Shown piece by piece: positions 18,204 to 25,701 of a stretch of DNA of 64,000 nt. The first letter of the stretch is position 1; every line of letters begins with the position of its first letter. The notes under the pieces are model-generated. The model was not told where the DNA came from. It did no database searches and saw only the letters and a list, made by a program, of their open reading frames with translations. A program made the translations under genes and the position numbers. Origin of the DNA: Streptococcus parauberis NCFD 2020 (GTDB taxonomy: Bacteria > Bacillota > Bacilli > Lactobacillales > Streptococcaceae); the NCBI RefSeq assembly GCF_000187935.1, contig NZ_AEUT02000001.1, positions 1,364,001-1,428,000 on the forward strand. Direction: 5' to 3'.

Positions 18204-19040
18204 TTATTTCGCTTTTGCGACTATTAGTATGGCGGAAACTGTGATCTGTGTGACATCTGAGAAATCAATGGCTTCCTTATTAACATTGAACAGTAATGGG
18301 GTCATCTGAATAAAAGCATCACGTTCTTCTGGACTACAGGTCAATGTCGCTGTCAGCTCTTGTTCTTCAACTATCTCAAGTGATTCCTGCAGATGATTAA
18401 GGATTTTCTGATTAGAATAGCCATCGCCTTTAAGAAGATGAGCTACCTTGCCTCGCAACTCCTGAACATGTTTTTCAGTCGGCACAACCTTTAGCAAAAG
18501 GCCTTGTTCAGTCAAGACACGCTTAAATTCCCCATAGTTGGCCGGTGAAAAGATATCTAAAATACAATCGATGCTTTTCTTTTGAATCGGCAGGTGCACC
18601 AAATCAGAAACAAACCATTTAACCAAGCGACTCTGATCGCTCTTAGCGGCTATCTGGACAGAGTCTTTAGAAATATCAAAAGCCAAGAATTCCTTGTCCA
18701 ACTGATCAATCAACCGGCGTGAGTAGAACCCTTCCCCACAACCAACGTCAAGTACAGAGCCAAGCTCTGAATGAGCTTGCAAAAACGCATGAATTCCATC
18801 CAGAATATGGTCATAATAGCCACGTTCCAAGATCAATTGGCGATTTTCAAATGATTCTTTACTGTAATGGTCATCCACTTTTTTACCACTAAGCAAATTG
18901 ACATAACCAAATTTAGACAAATCAAAAGTGTGATTATTAGCACATTTAAGGCTATTATGGACTTTCTGAAGTGGATTCTGACAGTTGGGGCAGGCAAAAA
19001 AGCTGTGACTATCTTCAAAGCGGAGCCTTTTGTCAATCAT
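18204..19040 (-). CDS. rlmA: 23S rRNA (guanine-N1) methyltransferase RlmA family
   Basis: The 278-residue protein has an N-terminal zinc ribbon (CPNCQNPL and a second Cys/His pair in CANNHTF) and a Rossmann methyltransferase domain with the SAM-binding motif VLDVGCGEGFYSRRL. In Gram-positive bacteria the RlmA(II) branch methylates G748 in 23S rRNA helix 35, near the tylosin site. The family assignment is firm; the exact position modified is inferred from taxonomy. It follows rsmA after two bases, so the two rRNA methyltransferase genes are coupled. Confidence 0.88.
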   Translation of the reverse strand: MIDKRLRFEDSHSFFACPNCQNPLQKVHNSLKCANNHTFDLSKFGYVNLLSGKKVDDHYSKESFENRQLILERGYYDHILDGIHAFLQAHSELGSVLDVGCGEGFYSRRLIDQLDKEFLAFDISKDSVQIAAKSDQSRLVKWFVSDLVHLPIQKKSIDCILDIFSPANYGEFKRVLTEQGLLLKVVPTEKHVQELRGKVAHLLKGDGYSNQKILNHLQESLEIVEEQELTATLTCSPEERDAFIQMTPLLFNVNKEAIDFSDVTQITVSAILIVAKAK

Positions 19041-19042
19041 AC

Positions 19043-19915
19043 TTAAAATCCTACTTCCTTAAGGGCGTCCGCTAATTTCCCAAATTGCTCAATGGATAAA
19101 GCTTCACCACGGATGCTTGGGCTAATTTCCGATATCTCTAAGGCTTTTGTTAAATTAGCTTTGATTTCTTCAGTCTTGCCAAAATGACTAGTCAAATTGT
19201 TCCACAGGGTTTTACGACGGTGCACAAAGCTAGCTTTGGAAACTCTAAACAAGAAATCCTCATCTTGAACAGCAACCAATGGTTGGTCGCGACGTGTCAT
19301 TTTTAAAATGGCAGAGTCAACATTTGGCGCAGGAACGAAGACCGTTCTTGGGACTATAAAGGCCACCTTTGCATCCATATAGTACTGAACAGCAATTGAT
19401 AAAGATCCATAAGCTTTTGTATTAGGCTCTGCGGAAATTCGATCAGCCACCTCACGTTGCATCATGACAACGAACTCTTGGAATGGAATTTTGCTGTCGA
19501 TTAAGTGCATCAAAATTGGTGTCGTGATGTAGTAAGGCAGGTTAGCTACTACTTTAATTGGTAATTCTGGATTTTTGAAAGCCTTAATCTGAGTTTGTAA
19601 ATCGGCTTTTAAGATGTCTTGATTAACCAACTGAACATTATCAAAGTCTCTCAAGGTATCTTTTAAAATCGGAATCAAACGATCATCAATTTCAAAGGCC
19701 ATTACTTCCGCCGCATTCTCAGCTATAAATTCAGTTAAAGCACCAATACCAGGACCAATTTCAATAACATTGACATTTCGATCAATCTCAGCCGTGTCAA
19801 CAATTTTTTGTAAAATATTGGTATCCGTCAAAAAATTTTGACCGAAAGATTTTTTAAATGTAAAGCCATGATGTTCTAAAATAGCACGGGTTACATTATA
19901 GTCTGCAATTCTCAT
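19043..19915 (-). CDS. rsmA: 16S rRNA dimethyladenosine transferase
   Basis: RsmA (KsgA) dimethylates two adjacent adenines in helix 45 of 16S rRNA during late 30S maturation. The 290 residues include [11 protein letters not shown] at the N-terminus, the SAM motif [19 protein letters not shown] sequence (here GALTEFI) and the catalytic [11 protein letters not shown]. Length is typical. It is part of the tatD-rnmV-rsmA-rlmA minus-strand run, 60 bases after rnmV. Loss of this enzyme gives kasugamycin resistance; it is intact here. Confidence 0.97.
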   Translation of the reverse strand: MRIADYNVTRAILEHHGFTFKKSFGQNFLTDTNILQKIVDTAEIDRNVNVIEIGPGIGALTEFIAENAAEVMAFEIDDRLIPILKDTLRDFDNVQLVNQDILKADLQTQIKAFKNPELPIKVVANLPYYITTPILMHLIDSKIPFQEFVVMMQREVADRISAEPNTKAYGSLSIAVQYYMDAKVAFIVPRTVFVPAPNVDSAILKMTRRDQPLVAVQDEDFLFRVSKASFVHRRKTLWNNLTSHFGKTEEIKANLTKALEISEISPSIRGEALSIEQFGKLADALKEVGF

Positions 19916-19975
19916 TTAATATTATTTCCCACTAATTTGTTTTCTCTATTGTAGCATAATTACAAGGACTAGCTT

Positions 19976-20539
19976 TTAAAATTTTGCCATAGCATCTTCA
20001 ACTTCAGTTAAGCTGATCCCAAAGAGTTCTAGTCTTGACAACAACTGTTTACCGTTACAATAACCAATTCGCAGTGTCTCCCCCAGATATTCTCGACGTT
20101 TGCGACTGTCTCCACCCAAGAGCAGTCCAAGTTTAACCAGGTCTTCTTTAGTGATATCAAATTCATTTGGGTCATCATAGGTTTGGGTAACTTTGGACAA
20201 GGCTTTTTGTAAGTCTTCAAATGAGGCATGCTCGACACCTAATGAACGCCCTTTTGATTTAGACCCTGGTACGGCTTCATCACGGTTTAAAAAGGCATGG
20301 CGAACTGTCGGTACAGCTTGCATGATGATTTTACGAATGCGTTCGCCATTGTAGTCTGGATCGGTGAAGACAATTACGCCGCGCAGCTGATTGAGGCGGT
20401 CAATTCTCTCTAGGTCAGCTTCGTTAATTGCTGACCCTCTTGTTTCATAAGTGTCAACTTCATAGAAACGTCGGAGATTAGCAGTATCATCCTTACCTTC
20501 TACAACGACGACTTCTTGAATCTTAATTTTTTTAGTCAA
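19976..20539 (-). CDS. rnmV: Ribonuclease M5
   Basis: RNase M5 matures the ends of 5S rRNA. The 187 residues hold a TOPRIM domain (VVVEGKDDTANLRRF; FTDPDYNGERIRKII) and the C-terminal Toprim-associated region (LGLLLGGDSRKRREYLGETLRIGYCNGKQLL). I prefer the TTG start because AGAGGA lies nine bases before it; the ATG 21 bases earlier (giving MPRGYLTLTKK) lacks a Shine-Dalgarno and would overlap tatD by 29 bases. With TTG the overlap is eight bases. Downstream of tatD in the same transcript. Confidence 0.93.
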   Translation of the reverse strand: MTKKIKIQEVVVVEGKDDTANLRRFYEVDTYETRGSAINEADLERIDRLNQLRGVIVFTDPDYNGERIRKIIMQAVPTVRHAFLNRDEAVPGSKSKGRSLGVEHASFEDLQKALSKVTQTYDDPNEFDITKEDLVKLGLLLGGDSRKRREYLGETLRIGYCNGKQLLSRLELFGISLTEVEDAMAKF

Positions 20540-21305
20540 TGTTAAATATCCTCTTGGCATTAGCTGTCGTTACTGCTGCAACTTCTTCAGAAGTCAGCCC
20601 ACGTAGCTGGGCAATTTTATCAACCACGTAACGGGTATAGGCTGTATGGTTCTCGCGACCCCGTTTTGGGACCGGCGCAAGATAGGGCGCATCTGTTTCA
20701 ACCAGCATTTTATCTAGGGGAATGGCTTGCGCAGCCTCTTGAATATCGGTTGCTTTCTTAAAAGTTACTACACCAGAGAATGAAATCAGCATTCCCAGCT
20801 CGATAAATTTTTGTGCCATGTCCAAGCTACCACTGTAAGAATGCATGATGCCTCCGCAAGGTCCTACGCCAACTTCTTTAATCACCTGATAAGTATCTTC
20901 CAAGGCATCACGAGTGTGTACAACAAAGGGAAGATTGTAATCTTTTGATAATTGAATTTGACGTTTAAAAACCTCTATTTGGACTTCTTTAGGATCTTCC
21001 ATCCAATGATAGTCTAAGCCAATTTCACCCAAAGCAATGACTTTTTCATTTTCCAAATTAGCAATTATCATCTCTTCAATGTCTTTCGTATAGGAACCAG
21101 CCTCAGTTGGGTGCCAACCAATGGTGGCATACACCTCTGGGTACTTGTTTGCTAAAGCTAAGGCGCCTTCAATTGTCTCTTTGTCAAATCCAACAACATT
21201 GTGAGCCATCACCCCCATTTCCTTAGCCAAGGCTAGCTCTTCATCTTCTTTACCAATGAAATTCTCCACATTCAAATGGGTATGGGTATCAAATATTTCT
21301 ATCAT
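20532..21305 (-). CDS. tatD: TatD family metal-dependent deoxyribonuclease
   Basis: The 257-residue TIM-barrel hydrolase keeps the metal motifs FDTHTHLN, GWHPTEA, GEIGLDYHW, PFVVHTRDA, GIMHSYSG and VETDAPYLAP. TatD proteins are Mg-dependent 3'-5' nucleases; some act in DNA quality control. The first three codons (MIE) and the upstream region come from an integrated element: the 17-base att core covers codons 3 to 9, and the original start (MISIFDTHT) is now at the far end of the element. The new start has only AAGAGG at 16 bases, so translation may be weaker or depend on read-through from the integrase gene. The protein sequence is otherwise unaffected. Confidence 0.95.
   Translation of the reverse strand: MIEIFDTHTHLNVENFIGKEDEELALAKEMGVMAHNVVGFDKETIEGALALANKYPEVYATIGWHPTEAGSYTKDIEEMIIANLENEKVIALGEIGLDYHWMEDPKEVQIEVFKRQIQLSKDYNLPFVVHTRDALEDTYQVIKEVGVGPCGGIMHSYSGSLDMAQKFIELGMLISFSGVVTFKKATDIQEAAQAIPLDKMLVETDAPYLAPVPKRGRENHTAYTRYVVDKIAQLRGLTSEEVAAVTTANAKRIFNID
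21280..21296. repeat. Left att core (tatD side)
   Basis: The 17-base GTATGGGTATCAAATAT is identical to the right copy. It encodes part of IFDTHT of tatD on the minus strand. Confidence 0.9.
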
Positions 21306-21412
21306 TATGTTTTTTATATTACCTCTTACTTCCTAATGGTATCCTGATAGGTTTAAACATGGGATTTCTGATTTTAATAATTCCTCTATTTTCCTAATAA
21401 AAACCTCTACTA

Positions 21413-21445
21413 TGGTTATTATCTGGTTAGTTCTATGGTTAGTTT
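21413..21445. promoter_or_regulatory. Candidate integrase arm-binding repeats, left end
   Basis: TGGTTA occurs three times in 33 bases (21413, 21424, 21436); the last two are TGGTTAGTTC and TGGTTAGTTT. The same TGGTTAGTTT occurs near the right end at 30180. Spaced short repeats between core and integrase are typical arm sites. Confidence 0.5.
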
Positions 21446-22585
21446 CTAGAAGTTAATAGAGTTCAATTTTTTCCTCACATCATCATGGATAGATTTAGTC
21501 ACATGACTATATACCTTTAGCGTGATCGACTCATCAACATGTCCTACTCGCTCCATAATCGCTTTAATAGGTACACCAAGTTCGGCTAACAGACTAATGT
21601 GGGAATGACGGAGCATGTGAATATTATATGCCCTACCTTCACCTAGGGCTGTATCACACATATTTTTTATAAATTGATAGAGTTTTGGCTGTCGCATGAT
21701 TTGACCACGATCTGTCACAAAGATAAAAATCTCATCTAAACAGTATTTCTTAAAATAATCAATGATTTCAAAACATCGTTCTGACAAAATAATCGTTCTA
21801 ACTGACCCTACTGTCTTTGTTGTTTGCAACACTCTATCATCATAATTATGAGCCACATAATCTATCGTGTGGTCAACTTTCAAGAGGCGATTGTCAAAAT
21901 CTACATCACAATACCGAACTCCAATAAATTCAGCAAATCTTAGCCCCGTAAGGAAAATAAATTCCATTGCTAATGTGTAGCGAATATCTTTATCGTGGTT
22001 TTGACAATAGGATATCACCAAACCAAGTTCCTCCTTACTGATAAAATGATTCTGTGCCTTTTTAAGCTTTTCATAATCTTTACGAACTCGAGGGATTACC
22101 ACATTTTTTACGGGAGTTTTATCAATATAGTTCATACGTTCTGCAAATCCGAAGATTGCATTCAAGTATATTTTTCTATTCTTTCTTGTCACGTTTGCAA
22201 TATTCAGACCCATTAAATAGTTTTGAATCATTTGGGTCGTGTACTCTGAAAGTTTTAAATCTCCGACATCATTCCTAAAATAGATCAAACTATTAATTTC
22301 ACTCTTGAAGCTAGCTGGTTTAATTTCACTTATACGTACCAACTTCCATTCTTCCAGTAACTGACTAAACGTTTTATTAGCCAATTTCAATTGTTGTTCC
22401 TCTTCCTTAGTCGGTCTGGACAAAACCTTATCAATCTTTATTGCAAGTAGTCTTTTTGCCTCAGCTTGTGAGATTCTTGATTTTGAATTCAGTGTAACAG
22501 TTACTTGCTTCCATTTCTCCTCTCTGCTGTCATAGAATTTTTCAAAATATCGGTACTTACCATTTTCTAAAAGTTTGTAAAACAT
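21446..22585 (-). CDS. int: Tyrosine integrase of the tatD element
   Basis: The 379-residue recombinase has an N-terminal arm-binding-like region (about 1-55, GKYRYFEKFYDSREEKW), a SAM-like core-binding domain (about 70-160) and the catalytic domain. The catalytic Arg is in LTGLRFAEFIGVRY; HMLRHSHISLLAELG and VGHVDESITLKVYSHV give HxxR, H and the nucleophile Tyr. It catalyses excision and integration at the tatD core. The ATG has AAGGAGAAGAT just upstream. It is transcribed toward tatD and ends 140 bases from it, so its transcript can run into tatD. Confidence 0.95.
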   Translation of the reverse strand: MFYKLLENGKYRYFEKFYDSREEKWKQVTVTLNSKSRISQAEAKRLLAIKIDKVLSRPTKEEEQQLKLANKTFSQLLEEWKLVRISEIKPASFKSEINSLIYFRNDVGDLKLSEYTTQMIQNYLMGLNIANVTRKNRKIYLNAIFGFAERMNYIDKTPVKNVVIPRVRKDYEKLKKAQNHFISKEELGLVISYCQNHDKDIRYTLAMEFIFLTGLRFAEFIGVRYCDVDFDNRLLKVDHTIDYVAHNYDDRVLQTTKTVGSVRTIILSERCFEIIDYFKKYCLDEIFIFVTDRGQIMRQPKLYQFIKNMCDTALGEGRAYNIHMLRHSHISLLAELGVPIKAIMERVGHVDESITLKVYSHVTKSIHDDVRKKLNSINF

Positions 22586-22638
22586 ATCTTCTCCTTATAT
22601 TAAAGAAAAGCTATGTAGCATGGCTTATTATACCATAC

Positions 22639-22851
22639 TTACATAGCTTTCTCACGTTTCTCCTGTTTGTATTGCAAGAATTGACGGTAACCCTCCACAC
22701 TAATATATACCCGCTTATGAGAAGGCTTTAGTATTGATTTTTGAAATCGTGACAGCCTTCGCATTTCTGTTAAATCGTTATTCAATGTCTTTATTGGTAC
22801 ATCAAATAATTCTGATAAAGATTTCTTGTTTCTATATATTAAATTTTCCAC
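22639..22851 (-). CDS. xis: Excisionase-like small DNA-binding protein
   Basis: The product is about 70 residues from a GTG start with AGAGG six bases upstream; a TTG 48 bases earlier is also possible. It has a predicted helix-turn-helix (SLSELFDVPIKTLNNDL) followed by a wing-like KRVYISVEGYRQFLQYKQEK. Size, position directly before the integrase and the HTH support a recombination directionality factor. It starts within or just after the Rep gene's end, so both are probably coupled. No similarity beyond the general fold is claimed. Confidence 0.6.
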   Translation of the reverse strand: MENLIYRNKKSLSELFDVPIKTLNNDLTEMRRLSRFQKSILKPSHKRVYISVEGYRQFLQYKQEKREKAM

Positions 22852-22903
22852 TAGTAGCCTCTTTCTTGTGTTTTGTTTCTTTGACTTACAATCCTTCAAT
22901 TAT

Positions 22904-23725
22904 TTATCTATCCATATTAACGTCATCATAAAATTCAGTAGTATATTCTTTAATACCAATTGGTGTTATATGTTTTGTTGTCCTAGAAAAGCTTGGAGGT
23001 TTTTGAATTTTATATGTTTCTAACAAGTGTTCTTTATTTGTTGTTATTTCTAATGGCTTCCTTATTCCCCGACTTGTGCGATAAATTCGTATTCCTTTAG
23101 GATACATATAGAGTCTTCCCCCTTTAACAATAGACTTTTTCTCTGAATCTAAGTTATTTACTACTAACTCTAGATTTGATAGATACGAAACTAGATAATT
23201 TCCAATTTTATCTGCTTTTTTCAACCGTTTTGTCTTTGTAAACCCTTGCCCCCATAGTTTTGATAGAACATGGTTTGGAATAACCAAAACACTATCATTC
23301 TTTATCAATATATGCAGATGCCATCTACCACTTGCTTGTGGTTCAATTACAGAAATGTATTCAATGTTACCAAAAGTTTTTCGAAGACGACGAATAAATA
23401 TTTTAAAGTCATTATAAACCACTTTAGCATCAGTTATATGATTACGATATGTCAGAGTCACCCAAAGTTGATTTTTTCCTCCAGTAAAATTATGAGCAAC
23501 TATACGACGGATTTTCTTCATAGTCTGTTTAGTTGACTTCAAATTATCCAATCGAGTCGTTCTAGAAGTATTCATATTATGAATTTCACCAGTTTCAAGA
23601 TTCACGTATCGTCTTCCATCTATAACTTTTATTATCTGAGCTTGTTGACCATTAGCAGTTGTCATTTCAAGCGTATTACCATATATGTAAGACTTTACTA
23701 TTTTTTCTGAGTTAATTTCAGACAA
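22904..23725 (-). CDS. rep: HUH replication initiator / relaxase-like protein
   Basis: The 273-residue protein has a rolling-circle core: motif 1 LWVTLTYRN, motif 2 SGRWHLHILI (the HUH metal-binding pair) and a later GNYLVSYLSNL with Tyr residues as the likely nucleophile. This matches the Rep-like 'PHA00330' type initiators found in streptococcal integrative elements, where they may nick the origin for replication or act as relaxases. I chose TTG with AAGGAG five bases upstream; an earlier TTG gives 13 more residues but lacks a Shine-Dalgarno. Hairpins typical of a nicking origin lie just upstream. Confidence 0.75.
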   Translation of the reverse strand: MSEINSEKIVKSYIYGNTLEMTTANGQQAQIIKVIDGRRYVNLETGEIHNMNTSRTTRLDNLKSTKQTMKKIRRIVAHNFTGGKNQLWVTLTYRNHITDAKVVYNDFKIFIRRLRKTFGNIEYISVIEPQASGRWHLHILIKNDSVLVIPNHVLSKLWGQGFTKTKRLKKADKIGNYLVSYLSNLELVVNNLDSEKKSIVKGGRLYMYPKGIRIYRTSRGIRKPLEITTNKEHLLETYKIQKPPSFSRTTKHITPIGIKEYTTEFYDDVNMDR

Positions 23726-23770
23726 TACTACTCCTTCCTCGTTCTTTTGTTTGACGCTTATCAAGTTAAT

Positions 23771-23857
23771 AGAAGAATGCTAATGCATTCTTCTGATAAC
23801 AAAAAATTGCAGAAAGACTTTACGCTCTGCTAACGTTTGGCTCTCCGAGCCACGTTT
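23771..23857. other. Candidate replication/transfer origin (hairpin cluster)
   Basis: Between the FtsK-like gene and rep are three hairpins. The first is AGAAGAATGC / GCATTCTTCT (23771-23794, perfect 10 bp). The second is GCAGA / TCTGC (23809-23830). The third is GGCTC / GAGCC with a TCC loop (23839-23851), flanked on both sides by ACGTTT (23833-23838 and 23852-23857). Position directly upstream of the HUH protein gene is typical of a double-strand origin or oriT. Confidence 0.6.
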
Positions 23858-23867
23858 CGCTATTCTC

Positions 23868-24638
23868 CTATTTTTTGTCATTATATTGATAGTATTTACT
23901 CAACTCCTTAAGAAAATTGAAATTTTCAGGCATCCATGGTGCTTCATAATATATTGGTGAATTTAATTGTCCATCAATCATTATATAACCAACACCTTTT
24001 CCAATAATAGATTTATACTTCACATCAGTTTTTCCAAAAACCATTCGATATCCATCTGATGATAAGTTTGAAAAAGATACTCTTAATGACATTTGATCTC
24101 GAATCGCCCCATCGAGGAGCTCTGCATCGGGTCTTTGCATAATTAATGCTCCAATAAAAACACCAGCTTGTCGCCCCCTCATAATTATGTCGAACAAATA
24201 ACTTTTTGCTTCACTTAATAGATTTTTATCAGCTCTTTTTGCAAATCCTGCGAACTCATCTATAATTACAACGATTGGAGCTAGTCCAAAATCTTTAAAA
24301 TCTTTGCCAGCATCCTCAATAGTAACGAAATATTTTTCATAACGCTTTTGCATTTTCTCGTCTGCTAACCGTAATATTTTACAAATCTGTGAAGGGGAGG
24401 TTGCAATATTTTCCTTAGGAAAGTTCTCAATTTTTGAAACAAGCCAAAGATCAGCGTGTTTGCCATCAGCAATAAAGAGTTCTCCTTCGATACCTTCGTT
24501 AATCATTTTGACATATTGTAAAATCATGTAGTTGGCAAACATTGTTTTACCAGAACCTGTCTGACCTACTATCAAACAATGAGGTGATTTTGAAATATCG
24601 ACTGAGAGTAATTTACTAAGCTTTACTTTTGAATTCAT
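23868..24638 (-). CDS. FtsK/TcpA-like ATPase, motor half
   Basis: The 256-residue protein is a P-loop motor with Walker A GQTGSGKT (about 25-32), Walker B VVIIDEFAG and the RGRQAGV arginine region that is characteristic of FtsK/SpoIIIE and TcpA. TcpA-type coupling proteins bring the relaxase-DNA complex to the mating pore. Unlike full-length TcpA it has no membrane segments: these are in the preceding gene, which overlaps it by four bases (ATGA). It is therefore either a naturally split coupling protein or an element-specific helicase for Rep. Confidence 0.82.
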   Translation of the reverse strand: MNSKVKLSKLLSVDISKSPHCLIVGQTGSGKTMFANYMILQYVKMINEGIEGELFIADGKHADLWLVSKIENFPKENIATSPSQICKILRLADEKMQKRYEKYFVTIEDAGKDFKDFGLAPIVVIIDEFAGFAKRADKNLLSEAKSYLFDIIMRGRQAGVFIGALIMQRPDAELLDGAIRDQMSLRVSFSNLSSDGYRMVFGKTDVKYKSIIGKGVGYIMIDGQLNSPIYYEAPWMPENFNFLKELSKYYQYNDKK

Positions 24639-25165
24639 AATATCAATCTCTCATCTTCTTCCATAGCAAATAAATAATCAATATAATCAAGTCCTAAATT
24701 TTCACTTTCTAATTCTTTTTTTATTAAAGACTGCAACTTACTACCAATCGAGCTATCGATAAGATTATCCAACGGGCCACCCGATTTATAAACTCTGATA
24801 ACTATTTTTTTATTGTCTTCAATCCATTCCATAATTAATGAATCGGTAATTGTTTTTTGCCCATCTTCGTTTTTTTCAGAAGAATACAAATTATTTTTTT
24901 CAATAAAATCTTTTAATAACTTTCGATTATCATAGATCCTTGACAGTTTTATTGCTAATGCTAACCAAACAACTGCAATAAACCAGATAACGGAATAATA
25001 GTTACTAAGATATGAAGTTATGTGATTGATATGTAGCATATTTGTAATATCTATAATCTCATCATTAAAAAACCAAACGGTGATGAGAGTACTTATAATT
25101 AATATTGGGTATGCAATATTGCCTACAATAGGATAGTGCCAATTTACAGAAACTTTTTTCGTCAT
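24635..25165 (-). CDS. Two-helix membrane protein, probable N-terminal half of a split coupling protein
   Basis: The 176-residue protein has two membrane segments (about 17-33 and 58-76) and a cytosolic C-terminal domain of about 90 residues. That is the layout of the N-terminal part of TcpA/FtsK coupling proteins before the P-loop domain. The next gene encodes exactly the missing ATPase and starts within this gene's stop codon (ATGA). It also overlaps the upstream gene by four bases. The split-protein reading is inference; no catalytic motif is seen here. Confidence 0.6.
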   Translation of the reverse strand: MTKKVSVNWHYPIVGNIAYPILIISTLITVWFFNDEIIDITNMLHINHITSYLSNYYSVIWFIAVVWLALAIKLSRIYDNRKLLKDFIEKNNLYSSEKNEDGQKTITDSLIMEWIEDNKKIVIRVYKSGGPLDNLIDSSIGSKLQSLIKKELESENLGLDYIDYLFAMEEDERLIL

Positions 25166-25512
25166 CTTTTAACCTCATTGTCTATTTTTGTAACATCGGC
25201 ATGCAAAGAAAGTTGATTTTGAAATTCTCCATAAACTGTAGACTTTGTAACATTAATTACCTTGCAAAACGTCTTAAGAGGCAGAAAGTCAGAAAAATCT
25301 GACTCTGTTTTATTTAAAATCGTAACAGCAATTTGCTCACCTAAATTACTCTTGTCGTTTTGATAATGAGTATTATCACTCATTATTAACAGAACAACTT
25401 TAACCCCCTTATTCTCCATCTTATTTTTAGCAGATAAAAACACTAAGCTTTTATCTTTTTGAAATCCATCAAAATCAAAACTGATGAACGAACGTAAATT
25501 TACTAAAGTCAT
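25162..25512 (-). CDS. Hypothetical first gene of the element's transfer operon
   Basis: The 116-residue soluble protein is not recognised. It begins MTLVNLRSFISFDFDG and contains an IMSDNTHYQND stretch with a predicted alpha/beta pattern. AGAGGT lies nine bases before its ATG. It is the promoter-proximal gene of an operon with the two coupling-protein halves, rep, xis and int, and overlaps the next gene by four bases. In related elements the gene in this position is a small accessory protein of the transfer or replication module; that role is only inferred from location. Confidence 0.55.
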   Translation of the reverse strand: MTLVNLRSFISFDFDGFQKDKSLVFLSAKNKMENKGVKVVLLIMSDNTHYQNDKSNLGEQIAVTILNKTESDFSDFLPLKTFCKVINVTKSTVYGEFQNQLSLHADVTKIDNEVKR

Positions 25513-25701
25513 AATCTATACCTCTATCTTCTAATTTCTCTTATATAAAACATGCAACTGGTCAAAACTTTCAATTTCAGATTATATTATCACCCCACTT
25601 TTTTTGTTTATTTTGCTTAAGCTATAATACAATTTAACATACAAAAAATAACACAGTTTCCTATTTTAGTTTTTTAGGGATTCTATGTTAGTATATTAAA
25701 T

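Noticed and set aside
23868..25165. Frameshift error in a single tcpA gene
   Set aside because: Both genes have proper ends, and the ATGA overlap with the same arrangement at the next upstream junction looks like normal coupling; kept as a split pair with the alternative noted.
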